This document shows, piece after piece, positions 27,343 through 36,910 of a stretch of DNA of 64,000 bases (position 1 is its first letter; each line of letters starts with the position of its first letter). The stretch is taken from assembly GCF_038007305.1 (NCBI RefSeq), contig NZ_JBBOWV010000001.1:2160501-2224500 (forward strand). Direction: 5' to 3'. Under the pieces are notes generated by a model. The model saw nothing but the letters and a program-made list of their open reading frames with translations. It searched no databases and had not been told where the DNA came from. The stretch is from Solibacillus sp. FSL W7-1436 (lineage in GTDB: Bacteria; Bacillota; Bacilli; Bacillales_A; Planococcaceae). Both the position numbers and the translations under genes were made by a program.

Positions 27343-28644
27343 TTGAAGAAGCTAACGACGCGTTCATTTAAAACCATTGCAGCAATACTTGCGCTAGTGC
27401 TATTTGTTCAAATACCGGCAGCATCTGCAGCATCATTAAGTGAACTGAAAAAAGAGCGCAGTCAACTAGAAGCAGAAAAGAAATCCATTAATAAATCGCT
27501 CGAACAAAAATCGAATGAGATTCAAACAAATCAAAACAGACAGCAAAAAATCATTTCGCAGCTGGAGCAACTCGGTGCAGAAATTAATAAAACGAATCAT
27601 AATATTGCCGTTGTCGAATTGGATATTGAAATTGCAAACCAGGAAATTTCTATTTTAGAAGATGAAATCGCAGAATTAAAAGAGAAGATCGAACAGCGTA
27701 ATGAACTATTGCGTGAGCGTGCACGGGCGATTCAGTCATCAGGTACAGTAAGCTACCTTGACGTCCTGCTTGGAGCAAATAGTTTCGTAGACTTCATCGA
27801 TCGTTTTTCTGCTGTAAGCACACTTATGGATGCTGACCGTCAAATTATGCGTGAGCAAAAAGAAGACCAGGAAAAGCTTGAAGTTCAAAAGCTGGAACTT
27901 GTGAAGAAGAAAGAAAATCTTGAAGCGAATAAAGCAGAATTAAAGAGTTTGATGGCTTCGTTAAATCAGCAAAAGAAAGAAAAGAAACGTTTAGTAGCAG
28001 AGCTTGAAAAAGAAGAAGCGAAACTACAATCTGAGAAAACAGAACTTAAAGCTGAATACCATGATAAAGTAGAATTAAGTAAAGAGCTTGAAGAGAAGTT
28101 TCTCAAAGAACAGCGCCGATTAGCGGAAGTTGCCCGTCAGAAGGCATTGGAAGCTGCGGCCGCTAAAAAGAAAAAACAAAACAGCAGCAGTAATAGTTCT
28201 GTAAGCTCCGGAAACTTGCCGGTTGTTTCGGCAGGACATTGGACAAGACCTGCAGCAGGCCGTTTTACATCAGGGTTCGGCGGACGTGATATTGGACCAA
28301 TCGGAAGTAAGAATCACTTAGGTGTCGATATTGCCAACTCAATCGGAACACCGGTTGTTGCAGCAGCAGATGGTGTTGTTTCATATGTTGGTTCGATGAA
28401 TGGCTACGGGAATGTTGTCATGGTCACTCACTCGATTGAAGGACAACTATTTACAACAACGTATGCCCATTTAAGCGGATTCAATACAAGTGTTGGTGCA
28501 TCTGTATCAAAAGGTCAGCAAATTGCACGACTTGGGAATTCAGGGAACTCAACAGGACCTCATGTACACTTTGAGATCCATGTCGGTGAATGGAACGGCA
28601 GTCGTTCAAACGCAGTCAACCCATTAAATTATATTTCACTGTAA
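27343..28644 (+). CDS. M23-family murein hydrolase (EnvC/PcsB-type FtsEX effector)
   Basis: 433 residues; TTG 27343 preceded by GGGGGAAA. Signal peptide (residues ~1-29, ending PAASAA), long coiled coil (~30-275) and a C-terminal LytM/M23 domain with the zinc ligands H-x3-D in NHLGVDIA and HVHFEIH. Exported; cleaves peptide crosslinks of peptidoglycan. The coiled coil plus position behind ftsEX matches proteins that FtsX activates (EnvC, PcsB, CwlO), although CwlO has an NlpC/P60 domain instead. A hairpin-forming sequence (GTGGCTC ... GAGCCAC) lies just upstream. Confidence 0.9.
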   Translation: MKKLTTRSFKTIAAILALVLFVQIPAASAASLSELKKERSQLEAEKKSINKSLEQKSNEIQTNQNRQQKIISQLEQLGAEINKTNHNIAVVELDIEIANQEISILEDEIAELKEKIEQRNELLRERARAIQSSGTVSYLDVLLGANSFVDFIDRFSAVSTLMDADRQIMREQKEDQEKLEVQKLELVKKKENLEANKAELKSLMASLNQQKKEKKRLVAELEKEEAKLQSEKTELKAEYHDKVELSKELEEKFLKEQRRLAEVARQKALEAAAAKKKKQNSSSNSSVSSGNLPVVSAGHWTRPAAGRFTSGFGGRDIGPIGSKNHLGVDIANSIGTPVVAAADGVVSYVGSMNGYGNVVMVTHSIEGQLFTTTYAHLSGFNTSVGASVSKGQQIARLGNSGNSTGPHVHFEIHVGEWNGSRSNAVNPLNYISL

Positions 28645-28653
28645 GTTATATAA

Positions 28654-28689
28654 AAGGCAAAACTTTAATTATTAAAGTTTTGCCTTTTT
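28654..28689 (+). terminator. Intrinsic terminator after the M23 gene
   Basis: AAGGCAAAACTTTA pairs with TAAAGTTTTGCCTT, then T3 and C. Very stable. Confidence 0.93.
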
Positions 28690-28753
28690 CGTTTGAATAA
28701 TTATCTAAAAGTTATGATAATGTACTAATAGGAAGAAATGTGGGGTGATGTTG

Positions 28754-29326
28754 ATGAAGAAAAATATTGGAATCGGTATTATTTTAGTGCTTGTCATCAC
28801 AATGCTTGGCACTTACATAAAAGCTGAAATCGAACAGAGTACTGCAATCAACGAATATGCGTTAGGAAAAGAAGTGGAACCGGATGAAGAAGTGGGTCTC
28901 GAAAAAGGTCAGTTTGCCCCGGATTTTACATTATATAATTTAAAAGGCGAGCCATTGACACTTTCTGAACTGAGAGGGAAGCGGGTCGTACTGAATTTCT
29001 GGGCAACGTGGTGTCCGCCTTGCGAAGCGGAAATGCCGCATATGCAAAAATATTACGAAAAATACCGTGAAGAAGACAATGTGGAAATTGTGGGTGTCAA
29101 TATGACGTATGCCAATGAAAAAATGGAGCGTGTGGAGCAATTTTTAAAAAGCTACGATATCACCTTTCCGATTGTCCTGGAACAAACGGAAGCAGTCGCC
29201 TTTCAATATGAAATTTTGACGATGCCGACAACTTACATGATCGATTCGGCAGGGAAAATACAAAAGCAGATTATTGGTCCGCTGGATTTGGATGCATTGC
29301 GGGAAAATGTGATACAACTTGATTAA
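28754..29326 (+). CDS. Membrane-anchored thioredoxin-like (ResA/TlpA family)
   Basis: About 190 residues. N-terminal signal anchor (KKNIGIGIILVLVITMLGTYI), then a TlpA/AhpC-TSA thioredoxin fold with the active site WATWCPPCEAEMP and the cis-proline loop TMPTTYMID. Faces outside the membrane; ResA-type proteins reduce apocytochrome c or other exported thiols. The start is uncertain: ATG 28754 (MKKNIG) or ATG 28748 with a GGGGTG site. Confidence 0.9.
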   Translation: MKKNIGIGIILVLVITMLGTYIKAEIEQSTAINEYALGKEVEPDEEVGLEKGQFAPDFTLYNLKGEPLTLSELRGKRVVLNFWATWCPPCEAEMPHMQKYYEKYREEDNVEIVGVNMTYANEKMERVEQFLKSYDITFPIVLEQTEAVAFQYEILTMPTTYMIDSAGKIQKQIIGPLDLDALRENVIQLD

Positions 29327-29445
29327 GCTTGGGGAATGCACAGACCGTCAACATAAATTATCTTCATTTTGTGACGTTTAAATTCGACTTTATAAGTATG
29401 AATCTTTCATTTGCTTCATAAATTTTATGGAACGGAGGAGAATTC

Positions 29446-30873
29446 GTGCGGAAAAGTCGGATTTTTTTATTAATTGTTGTAATGGTGTGTATCGGTGTAA
29501 TTGTTTATGGTGTGTTGAAAATCAAGGCGCAACCACAGGAGGAACAGGCGGGATTTGCAGTAGTCAATGAGCTGCATGAGTTAATTACGAGCGAATCAGT
29601 TTATGATATCGACTCTGAAAAATTGGTGGAAGGTGCACTGCGAGGAATGGCCAATGCAATAAATGACCCTTACAGTACTTATTATTCGGAGCAGGAAGCA
29701 GCATTACATAAACAGACGCTCGCAAGTGAACGAATCGGAATTGGTGTTGAGTTGGCAGAAGCGAATGGCAAAATTATCGTCGTGGCCCCGCTTAAAGCAT
29801 CGCCAGCAGAAAAAGCAGGTATTCGACCATTGGATGAGCTTATCCAAATTAATGAAGTACGACTTGACGGGAAAACGATGGGGGAAGTTCGTAAGCTGAT
29901 GTACGGCAAAGAAGGAGAAACAGTGGAGCTTGTCATTTATCGACCTGAACTGGACCAGCATTTAAAGTTGGTCATGAAAAGAGAACGTTTGAAAAATGAT
30001 ACGGTGGAAGCAGAAGTTCTTGAAGTAGAAGGGAGAAAACTCGGCTATATAACGATCAATCTCTTTGGTGAAAAAACAGCAGAGGAATGGAAAGAAGCTC
30101 TTGACGCGGTAATGAAGGAAGAAGTGGAAGGCTTAATCATTGATGTGAGGGACAATCCAGGTGGCTATTTACATAGTGTTACCCAAATGATGAGCATGTT
30201 CGAACAAAAAGAAAAAATCTTTGCGTATATGCAGAATCATGACGGTGTAACAGAGCCACTGAAAACAAAGAAAGTGGAACAGTTCCAGCCTTACGCAACC
30301 TGGTTGCGTGACACGCCTTTAACGCTTATCCAAAACGAAGGAAGCGCATCGGCCAGTGAAGTGTTTGCAGGTGCCCTGCAGGACTGGAAACGTTCGGTCA
30401 TTATCGGGGTGACGAGCTTCGGTAAAGGAACGGTCCAACAAACATGGGATCTTCAAAATGGCGGGGAAGTAAAATTATCGACGAACAAATGGCTTACACC
30501 TTCTAAAAAATGGATCCATGATGTAGGGATTGAACCGGATGTCGAAGTGACACAGCATCCTCTTTACAATATGGAAACAAAAATACTGAAAGGGCGCTAT
30601 GAAGAGGGAGAATACGGTGAAGAAGTTGCCTACAGTCAGCGTATTTTAAGTGAACTGGGTTACGCTATCAGCCGGACTGATGGATTCTTTGATGATGATA
30701 CAGCACAGGAAGTAGCAAACTTCAGACATAAGCATGATATTGCGGAAGGAGACTATATGGATGAAGTCTTTTTCCACGAATTAACGGAAGAACTGCAAAC
30801 ATTCAAACAGTCAAAAGTAAACGACATGCAGCTGCAGATGGCGATCAGCTATATTATGCATCAGTTTGAGTGA
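29446..30873 (+). CDS. C-terminal processing peptidase (S41, CtpA/CtpB-like)
   Basis: 475 residues; GTG 29446 after GGAGGAG. N-terminal membrane anchor (residues ~5-25), PDZ domain (~95-175, GIGVELAEANGKIIV), S41 protease core with Ser in EGSASASEVFAGAL and Lys in FGKGTVQ, and a C-terminal peptidoglycan-binding domain (~395-450). Secreted serine/lysine dyad protease. In Bacillus subtilis ctpB lies between ftsX and minJ, as here, and activates sporulation signalling. Confidence 0.94.
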   Translation: MRKSRIFLLIVVMVCIGVIVYGVLKIKAQPQEEQAGFAVVNELHELITSESVYDIDSEKLVEGALRGMANAINDPYSTYYSEQEAALHKQTLASERIGIGVELAEANGKIIVVAPLKASPAEKAGIRPLDELIQINEVRLDGKTMGEVRKLMYGKEGETVELVIYRPELDQHLKLVMKRERLKNDTVEAEVLEVEGRKLGYITINLFGEKTAEEWKEALDAVMKEEVEGLIIDVRDNPGGYLHSVTQMMSMFEQKEKIFAYMQNHDGVTEPLKTKKVEQFQPYATWLRDTPLTLIQNEGSASASEVFAGALQDWKRSVIIGVTSFGKGTVQQTWDLQNGGEVKLSTNKWLTPSKKWIHDVGIEPDVEVTQHPLYNMETKILKGRYEEGEYGEEVAYSQRILSELGYAISRTDGFFDDDTAQEVANFRHKHDIAEGDYMDEVFFHELTEELQTFKQSKVNDMQLQMAISYIMHQFE

Positions 30874-30956
30874 TGGACGTTTCTATTAGGAAAGTAATCA
30901 ACCTATGAAATTACTATAAATAATGCTTTATAATGGATTCACCATCTTAATCGGGT

Positions 30957-31063
30957 GTTGATTTCCATTCCGGGTCGGACGCTTTCCCCGGGCACGGCTC
31001 GAGCTTGTAGTCTCTCGCTCGTGCTTTTCCCGGTGGAGTCGCCTCCTCTCTATTCCAATCAAC
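30957..31063 (-). repeat. GC-rich intergenic repeat element, copy 2 (inverted)
   Basis: Reads GTTGATTTCCATTCCGGG on the plus strand and ends TATTCCAATCAAC, the reverse-complement layout of the element at 15881. Ends and the block containing GGCGACT and GCGTCC are shared, the middle differs. The ctp-minJ gap (335 bp) otherwise holds only the terminator next to it. Confidence 0.75.
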
Positions 31064-31095
31064 TGGCTTTAGAATTTATTTTGGTCAATTCAGAT

Positions 31096-31133
31096 AGGCG
31101 TTGTCGAATGATACAAGTTCGACAACGCCTTTA
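31096..31133 (+). terminator. Intrinsic terminator upstream of minJ
   Basis: AGGCGTTGTCGAA pairs with TTCGACAACGCCT, followed by TTATTTC. Confidence 0.85.
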
Positions 31134-31208
31134 TTTCATTTCCGGTACAAATGGGACTACGCATTCCGTAAAGGATTTGGTACAATTATTCGTACGGTAG
31201 GTGAGAAT

Positions 31209-32378
31209 ATGGATGGAACAGTTTTGATTGAAATTTTAAAAGGGATTGGCCGATTTTTTATAAATCCTTTGTTTTATATCGCCATCATTTCCGCAGTTTA
31301 TTTAGGATATCGCCGAGTGAAGCGCGAACGAAGGTATTTTAACCGACGGATACTAGGTGGCTGGTCCGAGCTGAAAAATATGCTTGCGATGGGTTTAATG
31401 CTGTCCGTTATTATTTCCTTATTTAGTCTTGTAATAGGCTTAACAGTATCACTCGAATTATTGACAATTGTATTTATTGTAAGTTTTGCAGGTTTGCTCA
31501 TTTATATGTATCAGTTACTATCACCGGCGATTGTAATGGCGGTTGCTTTTTGCGGAATCGTTTGGATGCAATGGCAGGATTGGTCATATACAATCGGAAC
31601 TATTGAATTGGCAGGGAGAAATGTTACGGACGATCTTGTTATGACCGTTCCGATTATGACAGGACTTTTGCTGATGGCAGAAGGAATATTAATACGCCGT
31701 AATGGTGCCCGGTTTGCTTCACCGATTGTTGAAAAAACAAAACGTGGATTAAACGGGATAGGCTATTTTAGTAAACAGCTTTGGATTTTACCTGTCTTTA
31801 CTGTTATTCCGGGGGAAGGCATTCAAAATTTTGCACCTTATTGGCCGCAATTTACGATTGGAGCTGAACAGTTTTCGATCATTGTTTTCCCGTTTATTAT
31901 CGGCTTCCAGCAGATGGTGCGTCAAAAGTTGCCGATGAATGTTTATCCGCAAATGGGACGCTCAATTATTATGGTAGGGCAATTTGTGCTGATCGTCGGA
32001 TTGGCCGCTTATCTTCTGCCGGTACTAGGTGCTGCTGCATTAGCATTAGGGGCGGTTTCCCGTACCATTATCGGTATTCATTATAGTCGTTCAGAGGACC
32101 GTAACAGTTATGCCGTTGTACGCAGTGATAAAGGGGTTATGATTGCCGGCATTTTACCGGATTCCCCTGCAGAAAAAATGGGACTTGCCGCAGGTGAAAT
32201 TATCAAACGTGTAAATGGACAAGATGTTTTTACAGAAGAAGATTTGTATAAAGCATTACAGATCAATGCTGCCCATTGTCGTTTGGAAGTACTTGACCAT
32301 TCAGGCGAATTGCGTCTTGCCCAGCATGTTGTACATCGTGATGATAATCACAAAATCGGGTTATTGGTTGTAAGTTAA
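31209..32378 (+). CDS. minJ: Division topology protein MinJ (membrane PDZ protein)
   Basis: 389 residues. ATG 31209 with TAGGTGAG upstream; the frame extends further but has no site. About seven membrane segments in the first ~300 residues, then a cytoplasmic PDZ domain (~300-385: VMIAGILPDSPAEKMGLAAGEIIKRVNG). Order ctp-minJ matches Bacillus subtilis yvjB-yvjD. MinJ links DivIVA to MinD so that MinCD blocks division near the poles. Confidence 0.87.
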   Translation: MDGTVLIEILKGIGRFFINPLFYIAIISAVYLGYRRVKRERRYFNRRILGGWSELKNMLAMGLMLSVIISLFSLVIGLTVSLELLTIVFIVSFAGLLIYMYQLLSPAIVMAVAFCGIVWMQWQDWSYTIGTIELAGRNVTDDLVMTVPIMTGLLLMAEGILIRRNGARFASPIVEKTKRGLNGIGYFSKQLWILPVFTVIPGEGIQNFAPYWPQFTIGAEQFSIIVFPFIIGFQQMVRQKLPMNVYPQMGRSIIMVGQFVLIVGLAAYLLPVLGAAALALGAVSRTIIGIHYSRSEDRNSYAVVRSDKGVMIAGILPDSPAEKMGLAAGEIIKRVNGQDVFTEEDLYKALQINAAHCRLEVLDHSGELRLAQHVVHRDDNHKIGLLVVS

Positions 32379-32384
32379 TTTCAA

Positions 32385-32416
32385 AAGAATCTCGGTAATA
32401 CGAGGTTCTTTTTTTT
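32385..32416 (+). terminator. Intrinsic terminator after minJ
   Basis: AAGAATCTCG pairs with CGAGGTTCTT (one G-U), then T6. Confidence 0.88.
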
Positions 32417-32517
32417 GGCTAAAACGGGTATAAACAAATTATGTTAAGATTAAATTGTACTAGACAGCATTGTGTAACTTCAGAAATTTTTATCGTTTTT
32501 GGTAGGGGTGAATGGTT

Positions 32518-33141
32518 ATGTTAGATTGGCTGACAATCGATAATATAGAAACAATTGTAGAAAAATATAAGTTATTAGGGCCGTTTTTCGGTATTTTATT
32601 GACGTTTTTAGAATCATTTATCCCGATATTGCCGCTGTTCGTAATAATCATTGCCAATGCTGCAGCATACGGGTTATTTTGGGGATTTTTACTGTCCTGG
32701 CTTGGAACGGTGGCAGGATCATATTTGTTCTTCCTCATGATTCGCATGTTTGGAAATTACCGTGTCTTCCGCCGGATTAAAGAACAGAAACAAGTAAAAA
32801 AATTGATTAACTGGGTGGATATTAGAGGATTTACTCCGCTGTTTGTTCTGCTGTGCCTTCCGTTCACACCTGTTGTCGTTGTCAACACGGTTGCCGGTCT
32901 ATCCAATATTAAAAAGAAATATTATTTTTTGACACTCCTTATTTCAAAACCCATTTTAATCTTTTTAATCAGCTATTTAGGCAGTGATCTGCGCGATATT
33001 TTAACTTCTCCCGTTAAACTTATTATTTCAGCTGTCATTATTTTAATCATTTGGGGAATCGGCAAATTAATAGAAAACATTTTAAATAAACGTGTTGAAA
33101 GAGATTTGCGAGAGATAGGAAAGTTACGTAAACATAAATGA
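32518..33141 (+). CDS. VTT-domain (TVP38/TMEM64) membrane protein
   Basis: 207 residues. ATG 32518 has AGGGGTG at good spacing; ATG 32512 is too close to it. Five hydrophobic segments with the SNARE-associated/VTT pattern: GPFFGILLTFLESFIPILP, then GFTPLFVLLCLPFTPVVVVN. Family members are linked to lipid scrambling or small-solute transport; precise role unknown. Basic C-terminal tail. Confidence 0.85.
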   Translation: MLDWLTIDNIETIVEKYKLLGPFFGILLTFLESFIPILPLFVIIIANAAAYGLFWGFLLSWLGTVAGSYLFFLMIRMFGNYRVFRRIKEQKQVKKLINWVDIRGFTPLFVLLCLPFTPVVVVNTVAGLSNIKKKYYFLTLLISKPILIFLISYLGSDLRDILTSPVKLIISAVIILIIWGIGKLIENILNKRVERDLREIGKLRKHK

Positions 33142-33149
33142 AAAACTAT

Positions 33150-33192
33150 AAGTCTTGGCTTTTTACAAATAGTGAAAAGGCAGGGCTTTTTT
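33150..33192 (+). terminator. Terminator after the VTT gene
   Basis: AAGTCTT pairs with AGGGCTT through G-U pairs around further weak pairing, followed by T6. Confidence 0.65.
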
Positions 33193-33268
33193 GTATGATT
33201 GCAATTAATGCGCGAACATGCATTCTTATATTATAATAGAAGAAAGAAATAGAAGTGAGGTGGGAATT

Positions 33269-36200
33269 GTGACGCTACGAGTTATAACAGGACGGGCAGG
33301 AACGGGAAAAACAACATTGATTCACCGTGAAATCGTCGATGATTTGAAAACAAATATATTCGGACAGCCAATTTTTATATTAGTTCCTGACCAAATGTCG
33401 TTTACAACGGAATATGAGCTGACAACGAATTATGACATTGAGGGAATGATGCGTGCACAGGTCATGACATTCAAACGGCTGGCCTGGTTTGTGCTGCAAA
33501 ATGAAGGCGGTATTGCCCACGAACGTATTGACGGCACAGGGTACCGCATGCTGTTGCGACGTATTTTGGAAGAACACCAGGAAGAGTTCCTACTATTTAA
33601 ACGGGCGGCAGGTAAACCCGGTTTTACGAAAGAAGTCGAACAGATTTTAAAGGAATTCAGTCAATATCATATCGATGTGGAAACAATCGACCCGCTGATC
33701 GAATCATTAAAATTAAACGGTGCAAGTGAAGTATTGCTCCATAAACTGCATGATCTGAACATTATTTTAAAGCAGCTGCATGAGCGCATCGGGACGGAAT
33801 ATATTGATGGCGATGGCTATTTCCCGCTGTTAATAGAACGTATTCCGAAAATGGAAAGCCTGCGCAATACCCACATCTATTTGGATGGGTTTGTTTCATT
33901 TAACGGACAGGAATTTGCCATTTTAAAAGAGCTTCTTATTTATGCAAAGCGTGTCACAATTGTTCTCCCGATGGAAGATCCGCAAATGGATTTACTGGAA
34001 GGCTCCGTATTTTACAGAGCTGCGGTAACATATGACAAAATTAAGAATGAACTGCAAAAGCTGCGATTCGAAAAAGGAATTGATATTGAAGAGGAGCCGC
34101 GTGTTCATTTAGAAGTAAACTACCGTGCGACAAATCGGGACTTGCTGCAAATTGAACATTGCTTCGACAAAATTACCGATACACCAGTCGAATCAACGGG
34201 ACATACGAAAATATTGGAAGGTGTAAACCCGCGCGCGGAAGTGCAGGGTATTGCCCAGGAAATTAAACAGCTCGTTCTGGAAAAGGGGCTTCGTTATAAA
34301 GATATAGGGATAATGTACCGCCAGGCGGATGTATATGATGCGATTATCGGCACGACCTTTACCCAATACGAAATTCCGTTTTTCTCAAATGAGAAGCGGG
34401 CGATGCTTTACCATCCGCTTATCGAATTTAGTCGATCCGTACTGGAGATTATTACGACAAACTGGAAATATGAGCCGGTTTTCAGAAGCATCAAGACCGA
34501 TCTGTTTTTCCCTTATGGTTCCAATTTAGTCGCAATGCGGGACAGAGCGGATATTTTGGAAAACTTCGTCATTGCAAAAGGAATTGTCCATGACCGCTGG
34601 ATGAAAGATGAAGTATGGCATTATCGCCGTTTTAAATCACTGGAAAAAGTCAATGCGGTTCAGACAGAAGATGAGCTGGAGCATGAGCAGCTTTTGAAAT
34701 CAGTACGTGACTTGATCCGGAAACCGGTACTGTCATTGCAGAACCGGCTGAAAGGTAAAAAAACAGGCCGTGAAATTGTAGTGGCGCTGTATGAATTTAT
34801 GGAGCAGCTTGATATTTATAAGAAGCTGCTGAAAATGCAGGAGCAGGAAGAGCAGGCGGATTCACTCCATCAGTCATTGGAGCATGAACAGGCCTGGAAT
34901 GGCTGGATTCATATTTTGGAGCAGTTTGATCTGATGTTCGGCGATAAAATTATGCCGTTGGAAGAAGTGGCGCAAATTTTGGATGAAGGTTTTGAAACAC
35001 TTGAATTTGCAAGTGTGCCGCCGACATTGGATGAAGTGACCGTTTCGACTGTCGAGTTTGCCCGTTTTGACAATAAAAAGGCAATTTTCGTCATCGGTGT
35101 TAACGATGGGGTTTACCCAATGCGTATGGAAGCGGGAGGACTGCTGTCTGATGACGAACGTGAAACATTTGAGAAAATCGATGTGGAATTGGCCCCGGGT
35201 ATAAAAAGCAGGCTTCTGCAGGAAAGTTTCCTGTTTTACCGTGCGATTTCTTCATCAACAAACTATTTATATATTACGTATGCAAATGCAGATGAGGAAA
35301 GTAAAAGCAAGCTTCCATCGCTTTATATTAACCGCCTGCACGGTATGTTCGAGATTACCGAAAACCGGGGCACTCCCGAGGAAAAAACAGTCCGTACACT
35401 GCCACATCGTCAAATTGCGATGGACCCGCTTGATGAACTTCAAAAAGACAATGTGCTCAATTATTTACAGCATCCGTCCCCGGCAATCGGCTTCCTGATG
35501 ACCCAGATGAAGCAGGCGCAGCACGAGCAACGTCCGCTTACCGAAGAATGGGCGGCGTTAAAAGCATTTTATGAACGGGAACAGCAATGGAAAGATGTGC
35601 TGAATGTCGTAGAAAAACCTTTATACACAACAAATGAAGCGGAACCGCTGACGGAAGACATAGCGACTGCATTGTATGGGGAAGACTTTTTGGCAAGTGT
35701 GTCGCGTATTGAACGCTTTTACAGCTGTCCGTATTCACATTTTGTCTCCTATGGACTGAAACTGCAGGAGCGTACGGAATTCAAGCTGGAAACATTTGCA
35801 ATGGGGGATCTGTTCCATGAGGCAATCCGGACAATTTTATCCGAGAAAGAGCCATCGATTCCGCTTACGACATATGTAGCATGCTATAAAAAGGCGGATG
35901 AAACCATTTCAAAATTGGCGGATTATTTCTCGTACAGTATTTTAAAAAGCAGTCACCGCTTTGAATATATTAAAACGAAACTTGTGAAAATCGTGGCCCG
36001 TACAATTTATGCGCTTATTAATCAAAGTGAGCTGTCGAAGTTCAAAGCGATTGCCCATGAAAAACCGTTTGGAAAACGCGACGATAAAAATACGGAACAG
36101 GATGACCGCAACCCGCTTGAAGCACTGAAAATAGATCTGGAACATAACCGGAAAATGTATGTGCGCGGGCAAATCGACCGGATCGATGCATATAAAGATG

Positions 36201-36910
36201 CAGAAAATCTGTATTTGCGTGTTATTGACTATAAATCAAGCGGACGCAAGCTTGATTTTACCGAAGTATATAACGGGATTTCTCTGCAGCTGTTGACGTA
36301 TTTAGATGTGGCGATGAAAAACATCCCGATTATCGCACGCGAAGGGAAGTTTATTCAAGATTTATCGGAGCTGGAGAATATCATTGTCCAGGCGGCCGGG
36401 ATGTTCTACCTGCATGTGCACAATCCGCTCATTCCGGCCGAGGATTATGAACAGTATGATCGTGTGGAAAATCTTCGTCAGGAGAAGTTCAAGTTAAGCG
36501 GCTATATGGTAAAAGATGTGGAAGTGGCACAACTGATGGACCAGTCACTCGAGCCGAGTAAAACATCCATTATCGTACCGGCAGCGTTTAAAAGCGGAGA
36601 GAATCCGGAATTTAACAGCCGTTCCTCAAAAGTAATCGAACAGGAACAGATGGAAAACCTGCAGGAATTTGTACACTATAAATTCCGTCAGGCGGGCAAT
36701 GAGATTTACCGTGGTAATACGGAAATTAAGCCGTACAGCTTAGGCAATCAGAAGGCCTGCACGTATTGCAGTTTTAAATCGGTTTGCCAGTTCGACCAGT
36801 CGGAAACAGGCAACAGCTTCAACGAAATCAAGAAACAGCCGGAACAGGAAGTATTTGAAAACATTAAAAAGGTGGTATGTGCAGATGACAATTCCAGCGA
36901 AGCCGAGTGA
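33269..36910 (+). CDS. addB: ATP-dependent helicase/nuclease subunit AddB
   Basis: 1213 residues. GTG 33269 gives MTLRVITGRAGTGKTTLIHRE, beginning at Walker A as in other AddB. Helicase-like half without full motor motifs, then a RecB-like nuclease domain (YKSSGRKLD) framed by the Fe-S cysteines: FYSCPYSHF and the C-terminal CTYCSFKSVC. Works with AddA in double-strand break processing and Chi recognition. Slightly longer than the Bacillus subtilis protein. Confidence 0.97.
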   Translation: MTLRVITGRAGTGKTTLIHREIVDDLKTNIFGQPIFILVPDQMSFTTEYELTTNYDIEGMMRAQVMTFKRLAWFVLQNEGGIAHERIDGTGYRMLLRRILEEHQEEFLLFKRAAGKPGFTKEVEQILKEFSQYHIDVETIDPLIESLKLNGASEVLLHKLHDLNIILKQLHERIGTEYIDGDGYFPLLIERIPKMESLRNTHIYLDGFVSFNGQEFAILKELLIYAKRVTIVLPMEDPQMDLLEGSVFYRAAVTYDKIKNELQKLRFEKGIDIEEEPRVHLEVNYRATNRDLLQIEHCFDKITDTPVESTGHTKILEGVNPRAEVQGIAQEIKQLVLEKGLRYKDIGIMYRQADVYDAIIGTTFTQYEIPFFSNEKRAMLYHPLIEFSRSVLEIITTNWKYEPVFRSIKTDLFFPYGSNLVAMRDRADILENFVIAKGIVHDRWMKDEVWHYRRFKSLEKVNAVQTEDELEHEQLLKSVRDLIRKPVLSLQNRLKGKKTGREIVVALYEFMEQLDIYKKLLKMQEQEEQADSLHQSLEHEQAWNGWIHILEQFDLMFGDKIMPLEEVAQILDEGFETLEFASVPPTLDEVTVSTVEFARFDNKKAIFVIGVNDGVYPMRMEAGGLLSDDERETFEKIDVELAPGIKSRLLQESFLFYRAISSSTNYLYITYANADEESKSKLPSLYINRLHGMFEITENRGTPEEKTVRTLPHRQIAMDPLDELQKDNVLNYLQHPSPAIGFLMTQMKQAQHEQRPLTEEWAALKAFYEREQQWKDVLNVVEKPLYTTNEAEPLTEDIATALYGEDFLASVSRIERFYSCPYSHFVSYGLKLQERTEFKLETFAMGDLFHEAIRTILSEKEPSIPLTTYVACYKKADETISKLADYFSYSILKSSHRFEYIKTKLVKIVARTIYALINQSELSKFKAIAHEKPFGKRDDKNTEQDDRNPLEALKIDLEHNRKMYVRGQIDRIDAYKDAENLYLRVIDYKSSGRKLDFTEVYNGISLQLLTYLDVAMKNIPIIAREGKFIQDLSELENIIVQAAGMFYLHVHNPLIPAEDYEQYDRVENLRQEKFKLSGYMVKDVEVAQLMDQSLEPSKTSIIVPAAFKSGENPEFNSRSSKVIEQEQMENLQEFVHYKFRQAGNEIYRGNTEIKPYSLGNQKACTYCSFKSVCQFDQSETGNSFNEIKKQPEQEVFENIKKVVCADDNSSEAE

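Noticed and set aside
30955-31200. 81-residue open frame between ctp and minJ
   Set aside because: It translates the GC-rich repeat element and a terminator; no ribosome binding site.
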